From assembly GCA_001939145.1 (NCBI GenBank), contig LSRX01000666.1, forward strand, positions 62,001 through 126,000: a stretch of 64,000 nucleotides of DNA. The letters are read 5' to 3'. This DNA comes from Symbiodinium microadriaticum (taxonomy: Eukaryota > Sar > Dinophyceae > Suessiales > Symbiodiniaceae). Of this stretch, positions 58,801 to 64,000 are shown piece by piece. Each line of letters opens with the position of its first letter. Positions within the stretch are counted from its first letter, which is position 1. A program made the position numbers and the translations under genes. The notes beneath the pieces are model-generated. The model was given only the letters and a program-made list of their open reading frames with translations, did not search any database and was not told where the DNA came from.

Positions 58801-59490
58801 AAGAGGGCGTTGAGATTCCATGAAGTTGTGTTGCCTGATGCAAAGGCAGGCTTAGCGCAGACTGGATGGCCCATAGTTGCGCTGTGGTGCTCTCATCTTT
58901 TGTGTCTCTCGGGGGTCGAAGTCTGACGAGCACCAGTCTTATTGCTTGCTTAAGGTTAGCGCAAATAAACTTACGGAAGCAACAGATTGGCGCCATGCAC
59001 CCAGAGAGTGCGATATTTCGCTTCCGAGAGTCAGTGACTGCATGAAGAACAGGCAGTGAACGATGAGCGAGTTGACGGTGTGGACGACATGGCTGGTCGA
59101 CAATTCCAGGCGATCTTCTTGAATCTTTTTTCTGTCTCCTCGTGATACATCTGTTGCCTGTGAGCAGTGTACTTTTTTGCCAGGTGCTAATCGTGCATCC
59201 GATGTGCATGAATTCCAAGTAAGCTGATGTCAGTGCTTGGTTGGACCTGCTGGGGAAGGCGTTGCTTTGCGGTGGGTCGTATCTACAGACACTTTGCTTT
59301 TGCCATCACACGGCGGTGGCGCGACAACCGCAAACACCTCCTCGAGCCATACATGCAGTTTAGGTTTGGGATTTCTTAGGCTTTAAGATGCTGCAGAGCT
59401 GTTGCAGATGTGCACAGATATTGCTTGTCATCGCATGGTCTTGAATTGAACTTTGTCCTGTGCAACATGGTATACGGTGTTCTCCTCGAT
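58801..59490. other. no supported gene
   Basis: A 206-codon minus-strand frame (58601-59218) covers it, but composition and lack of any family argue against coding. Confidence 0.4.
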
Positions 59491-60850
59491 GTTGGTTGCG
59501 CAGGCAGAGCTTCTTGCAGCTTTAGCCGCCAGAGATGGAGCGGCGCGGACTCGCTGCCTTTATCCTAGGGTTGCGGCCAAGCATCGGAGAGCCCCTCGCA
59601 GGCTGCGCAGGATGCCGCCACTCGCTATTTGTCAGCGAACCCCCAGGCTTCTAGTGGCTTCGGCTTGCGCTTGCGACATCTTGCGACTCTCGGCCACTGC
59701 GCTACGGCACTGTAGCCTTTTTCGATAGGGCCAGAGCGCGTTGGCACCTTTGACTGCGCTGGCGACGCAGGCTGGCCTGCCTGCCTTTGCAGGAAGAGGG
59801 TAGGTGTGACATGGTGTGACATGTGGATCCCATGATTTTAGCAGGCCATGGCATCACCAGACGCACAGGACCTTGGCACCCAAAGCAGGTTGCACATGGC
59901 TTCACGATTTGCGCGAGGAGAGGATGCAGCTTTTGGAGGTGCTGCAGCAGGCGCTGAAGCAGGCTCTGACTCTGGTCCTGGCCAGAAGGTTTAGGCTTTT
60001 TGTTGGGGTTTTTGGGCGTCGAAGATCGTCGAACTTTTCAGGTCATCGGCAGTGGCGCTGAGTTGGACCTCGCATTGAGCACGAAGTGGCCACTGTCCAG
60101 CACTCGGCTGACACGTGCCGACACAGCATGTTGATACATGTTGGTGCATGCTGTCTGCATGTTACTGTTACATATTTGATGGTCAGCTGCCCAGCTGAGG
60201 TGGGGCGTCCTCCACGTCGCGCTAGATGCGTTTGCAGTCTAGTCATCCGACTACATCGGTAAAAAAGGCCTTGTTTGCCATATGGGCATTGCCCCAAAAT
60301 TGCGTCTGCCGGTCCACAAGAACCTCCACCAAATCCTTGCGGTCTCTGCGGCGGCGGCCAGGACATGCAGCAAATGATTAAATGCCCGAAGAGCCTGCGC
60401 GGTCGAGCTGTAGCGCTTTCACAGCTGCCGACCTCTTCCTCAGACTCGACACAGAAGCCATTTCGGCTCGTCCCTCGTGTTTGCTATTGACGAACATGCT
60501 GCTGGGGCCCACCTCACGTTGCCGAGCTGAAGGCCCGCTCGCTATCCAGGCAGCTCGAGTGTTTTCTGTTCCGACTGTTACGTGATAAAAAATGCCTTTG
60601 GCCAAAGAGGCAGATTGCGACGCAAGCTGGCACCGCCTCACAAGTTCCTCGCAGCTCTGCTGGCGATGTGTGCGAGCGTACATGTGTCTCAAGTCCAGCA
60701 TCACACAATTGAGTTTGTTGCTTATTCCCACAGCTCCTGAAATGGTTGCTGAGTATGCACGGCCTGAACTGCTGGGTGTTGTTTCAGCTTCATTGTTTGG
60801 CGTCTACTCCAGCACGACGTTATTGACAGTGTACCTGTGTCTGCATCGTG
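59490..60850 (+). CDS. scattered candidate exons of one or more unknown genes
   Basis: AELLAALAARDGAARTRC follows gttgcgcag near 59504. LREERMQLLEVLQQALKQAL near 59910-59990 is a coiled-coil-like segment ending near AAG|GTTTAGG. NPCGLCGGGQDMQQMIKCPK near 60320-60385 has a CxxC pair. An exon at about 60734-60850 after cccacag reads PEMVAEYARPELLGVVSASL and a hydrophobic stretch, ending at TG|GTAAGC. Signals are good individually, but the gene structure is not resolved. Confidence 0.3.
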
Positions 60851-60923
60851 GTAAGCTTGCTACATCCCTCGCCGGCTTCCAATATCTCTGCAGAAGGTCG
60901 CCCGGTCAAAAATCGAAGTCCGC

Positions 60924-62273
60924 TTGCAGAAGTGCTTGACCCGAGCGTGCGAAATGTGCAGACTTTCATGCCATGGCGCAATCGCATCAACTCTCACGCT
61001 GGGTGCAGACGACAAGGGAACTAGCCGCGCTGATGTATTTGGATGTGCAAGGACATATGATTTCTGCCTTAAGCGGCATGGAACGGCATCCTCACCCCCA
61101 TCTCCGCGAGCGGCGGTGGCCGACCTCAAGGCCAAACGCATCGAAGTGGCACCTCGGCAGCGGTCAAACTCACTTTTGCCTGGTTGCCATGCCCGGGCGG
61201 GCATCGGTGCAAACCGTCCATTTCGCATTACTGGCCGAACCAGGCTGGTAGCGACAGCCGATTCAGCCAATCGTGTGTTGCAGACGCGTCTGCATTCCAC
61301 CCTACTCGGGCTCCGTGCGGCATGCCTGAATGTTCACACTGCCCTGCTCGCCACACGCATCGGGAACTCCAGTGCAGGAGCAACTGCACAGGCCGAGTGG
61401 AAGGGATGTGAAGCCGACGAAGCAAGTGGACCCGAAAATGGGACGACGATATGCTGCAGGACTGGGAGCGGACTGCTGCTGGCACTGCCAGGAGCGCAGC
61501 ACGCTTGCAAGCCATGTGACAAATGGGCGAGAGAGCTTTGCTGGTCCGGAGGCGACGAGGGTCACCGACACGTAAGAGGAACAACCGACGCTCGCAAGCC
61601 CCTAAGGCCCGAATCTCGATTCCCGCCGCACCTCGGTTTCGTTTTTCCGCTGGATGCTGCCGATTGGTGGCGGGCCGATAGCTTGAAGGGGGGCGCAAAA
61701 AGTGGGGACGGGGTCATCTGGCACAAGAAGCTCACAAAGGTTTTCGTCCACTACTATGAGGTACCGTGGGTGCGAGTTTTGCGCCAGGCCATCTCCAAGC
61801 AAGTTTGCAACATGCAGATTGAAGCGCAAAGGTGCTGTTTTCGAAGCCGGATGGAGATGTCGTCGTGCAACGATTCGATTATGTATCATGTATGCCCTCC
61901 ACGGCAACCGGGCGGAACAGCCCGCGGCCCGGGTGCGCGGCTGGGCATCACCTGCTGTGACAGAGCTGACGATGTGCGGAATCGAGCGCGTGCTGCATGC
62001 TGTGCTACTTGTATAGGGGCAGCCTGTTCGCTGCGATGTCGATGTCGATCGTCGGACAGCAGCACGTCGGACTTAAAATCGCCCGCGCGAAAATTGCGGG
62101 CTGTCCGCGCCGGCTTCGTGGAACACCCGCACAACAGCCCACACGAGGGGGACTGCCAGTTCGCCAGGCGTGGCACGCGCAGCCCTGTTGTCGAAGGCGC
62201 GGCACCGGAGAGCATGCAACCCCGCCTGGGGCAGCAGCATCGCTCGAGATGCGGCCGTAAAAGATATTTTTGA
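60924..62273 (+). CDS. 449-codon open frame, function unknown
   Basis: The longest non-repetitive open frame in the window. It is Cys- and Arg-rich with no recognisable domain; the most protein-like part (LGFVFPLDAADWWRADSLKG and KKLTKVFVHYYEVPWVRVLR) lies around residues 236-295. Minus-strand frames of 156 and 246 codons overlap it, so the region is generally poor in stop codons. It could be a decayed mobile element, a retrocopy or a compositional artefact. Confidence 0.3.
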   Translation: MQKCLTRACEMCRLSCHGAIASTLTLGADDKGTSRADVFGCARTYDFCLKRHGTASSPPSPRAAVADLKAKRIEVAPRQRSNSLLPGCHARAGIGANRPFRITGRTRLVATADSANRVLQTRLHSTLLGLRAACLNVHTALLATRIGNSSAGATAQAEWKGCEADEASGPENGTTICCRTGSGLLLALPGAQHACKPCDKWARELCWSGGDEGHRHVRGTTDARKPLRPESRFPPHLGFVFPLDAADWWRADSLKGGAKSGDGVIWHKKLTKVFVHYYEVPWVRVLRQAISKQVCNMQIEAQRCCFRSRMEMSSCNDSIMYHVCPPRQPGGTARGPGARLGITCCDRADDVRNRARAACCATCIGAACSLRCRCRSSDSSTSDLKSPARKLRAVRAGFVEHPHNSPHEGDCQFARRGTRSPVVEGAAPESMQPRLGQQHRSRCGRKRYF

Positions 62274-63706
62274 TCTCTGCGACGAGCACGTCGAACATTT
62301 TCCAGGTTGTTGACAACATGAGCTTCCGCCGGAGAGTCTCCAGTCAGTCTTCTTAGCCTACGCTGGCGTCCATGCTGGTCCGAGTTCCTCACTACCCCAG
62401 CTCCGTATTCCTGGCATAAGGAGGAATCAACATCATGTTGACCCCCGCACGTGGTCGCCAGTGCCCTGCATCCCGGGCTGTCGACGAGTGCATCATCTGT
62501 CAGTGGGAGCCCTATTGGACTCGCACGCTCCCCCATTTTGCGGAGCCTGCCTGGCCCCTGAACGCATTTATTGCATGCCTCCGGCTCCCTGTGTTGTTCG
62601 CCGCTGCCTAGTGTCGCGAACGTCAAGTTGGTGGACTGCGTCGGTCGTGCTGCAGCGCAGGTCTGCAGTGAGGAAATCAGAGCTTGTGGCCGCCTGTGGC
62701 TTCAATCGCCCTTCGCGGAGAAACGACCGCCGACCCCCGAGCTGCCCTCCGGCAGTTTTGCAGGGCTAAGGCGAAAGCGGCTTGCGCACGAACAAAAAAT
62801 GATTTGATGTGGCTCAGGGATGCTCAGGGCATCTCGGGGCCGTTGGTTTGTGAAGCGGGTCATAATAATGTCGTCGCACGTGCCAACCAATTCATGCCTT
62901 TTTCGCGGGCCATTCCCTCAATCTCCTTCATATACAAACGCGGGGAACGAAATGACGTGGCGTCTTGGAGGCACATAACAGAAGTAAGAGATTGTGGCGA
63001 CGACGTGACAATTCTGGTTTGACTACCTTGTTGTTTGATCACGCGGGAAACGAGAGTACCGACTGACGCCTTCTTTACTTTGCTTCGTGTGGCAGGCTGG
63101 ACGACGCGTGACGACTTTCCGTGTGTCTTGGGCCTATAAGGCCTACAGGGCCCGCCGAGCGGCGCCCGAGCGGGCGCGAGCCTCGCCGCCAAGCCGCGTG
63201 AGAGGCGACACGGTAGTGGCGTCGACTGCCAGGGGACCCGTTCCACGGGGAAGCCGTTCGCGACAGCCTCGATGCGACGTGCATCGGCCCGACCGGCACA
63301 TCAACATGCATGTCGGCGAGCCAGCCTCCGGAGAGACTTGCGTTACAGTGGACCAACGGGCGGGCGGCCGAACCCCACAGCGGGCGGCTGGCGCAAGCGC
63401 GGATCGTGTTGCGGCCGACAGCTGCATCTGCGCAGCACCGGCGGAAGTGGGAGCCTGTGGATGCGCCGCACGGCAGACCGAGTGACCGCTCGCTGGAAAC
63501 CCATGGCTGCTGGACACGGGCCGCTCACCAATACCTACCTTCGTGAACCTCGTCATCGACAAGTTAGTTGCTGTTCAGTTGGTGCGGGTCCGCAACATGA
63601 CATCATATTGCAGAGTTCCATCATGGCTTCATATGGCTGCCAAAAATTGCGCAACGCAGTTGCCTTCTTTCGCACCAGTTCTTGTTGTGCATTGAGACAA
63701 CCATAG
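62274..63706. other. GC-rich stretch, stop-poor, no recognised gene
   Basis: Frames of 100-145 codons are open on both strands, notably 63087-63706 plus and minus. Their Arg/Pro/Ala-rich translations have no domain content and probably reflect base composition. Confidence 0.4.
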
Positions 63707-64000
63707 GGTTGCTAAGACCAAGATGGCGAACGATCTGCACTACGGGAATTGCACGGGCATTCGATGACAAAATGCAAAACAACACCAAGATGCCCGATGC
63801 ACAGCAATCATGTTTTGTGTATTGCGAAGACAAGTACATGCTGGAGCGGTAATTATACAGAGTTTGGCACGCACAGTTTTTGTCTGGCCCTGCCGACGCC
63901 ATCTTTGTAGCCCGGCGTCACAACTTTGCCTGCGCAGGATGACAAGTTTATAAACTCTCGGTGCTTGATTGAAAGCTTTCGAGGGAACTGGTGCGCTTCG
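63707..64000. other. nothing recognised
   Basis: No supported feature in the last 290 bp. Confidence 0.5.

Noticed and set aside
61886-62626. 246-codon minus-strand frame
   Set aside because: Overlaps the longer plus frame in a region poor in stops on both strands, with no recognisable domain.

Overview
The window looks like nuclear DNA of a dinoflagellate, probably a Symbiodiniaceae-type genome. The best evidence is splicing. In the gene whose protein family aligns most clearly (17.1-20.8 kb), eleven of the introns inferred from reading frame and homology start with GC (6), GT (5) or GA (1) once the 18918 intron is counted; nearly all end in AG and most sit in an AG|G context. This mixed donor usage is typical of dinoflagellates. 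Other support: confident genes all lie on the plus strand, coding sequence is cut into short exons with introns of about 50-600 bp, there are many microsatellites (one about 1.4 kb long), and short TTTAGGG-type telomere-like tracts occur. No prokaryotic operons, CRISPR arrays, rRNA or convincing tRNA genes were seen. Exon models were made by eye, so edges outside the listed splice sites are approximate.

Layout. 1-17 kb: assembly gap, AGC repeats, several diverged dispersed repeat copies (131/684, 270/7880, 1785/4770) and two weakly supported hypothetical genes (3.5-4.2 kb with a duplicated exon; 9.6-10.0 kb). 15.7-16.1 kb: trinucleotide arrays. 17.1-20.8 kb: acetyl-CoA transporter (SLC33A1/AT-1 family). 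21.3-21.7 kb: old tandem duplication. 21.9-22.1 kb: orphan exon. 22.4-24.8 kb: carotenoid cleavage dioxygenase. 24.95-26.39 kb: composite microsatellite dominated by an ACCACG array. 26.5-39 kb: scattered single exons with good splice sites but no recognisable family.

39.07-40.04 kb: intronless aldo-keto reductase homologue that lacks most of its catalytic tetrad, followed by a possible minus-strand gene. 43.0-43.95 kb: ADP-ribosyltransferase-fold protein. 47.6-48.4 kb: dense di-, tetra- and hexanucleotide repeats. 48.4-49.2 kb: hypothetical multi-exon gene, closely followed by a triose-phosphate/nucleotide-sugar type transporter (49.4-50.6 kb). 52.1-53.8 kb: ankyrin-repeat gene. 55.0-55.6 kb: very small J-domain protein. 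56.8-57.5 kb: Gly/Phe/Gln-rich protein. 57.8-63.7 kb: unassigned open frames, including a 449-codon frame in a region poor in stop codons.

The genes do not form one pathway. Three are membrane or organelle metabolism genes (acetyl-CoA transport, sugar-phosphate or nucleotide-sugar transport, carotenoid cleavage); the ankyrin, J-domain and ADP-ribosyltransferase genes belong to families that are typically expanded in dinoflagellates. The tandem same-strand arrangement fits the unidirectional gene arrays known from these genomes.
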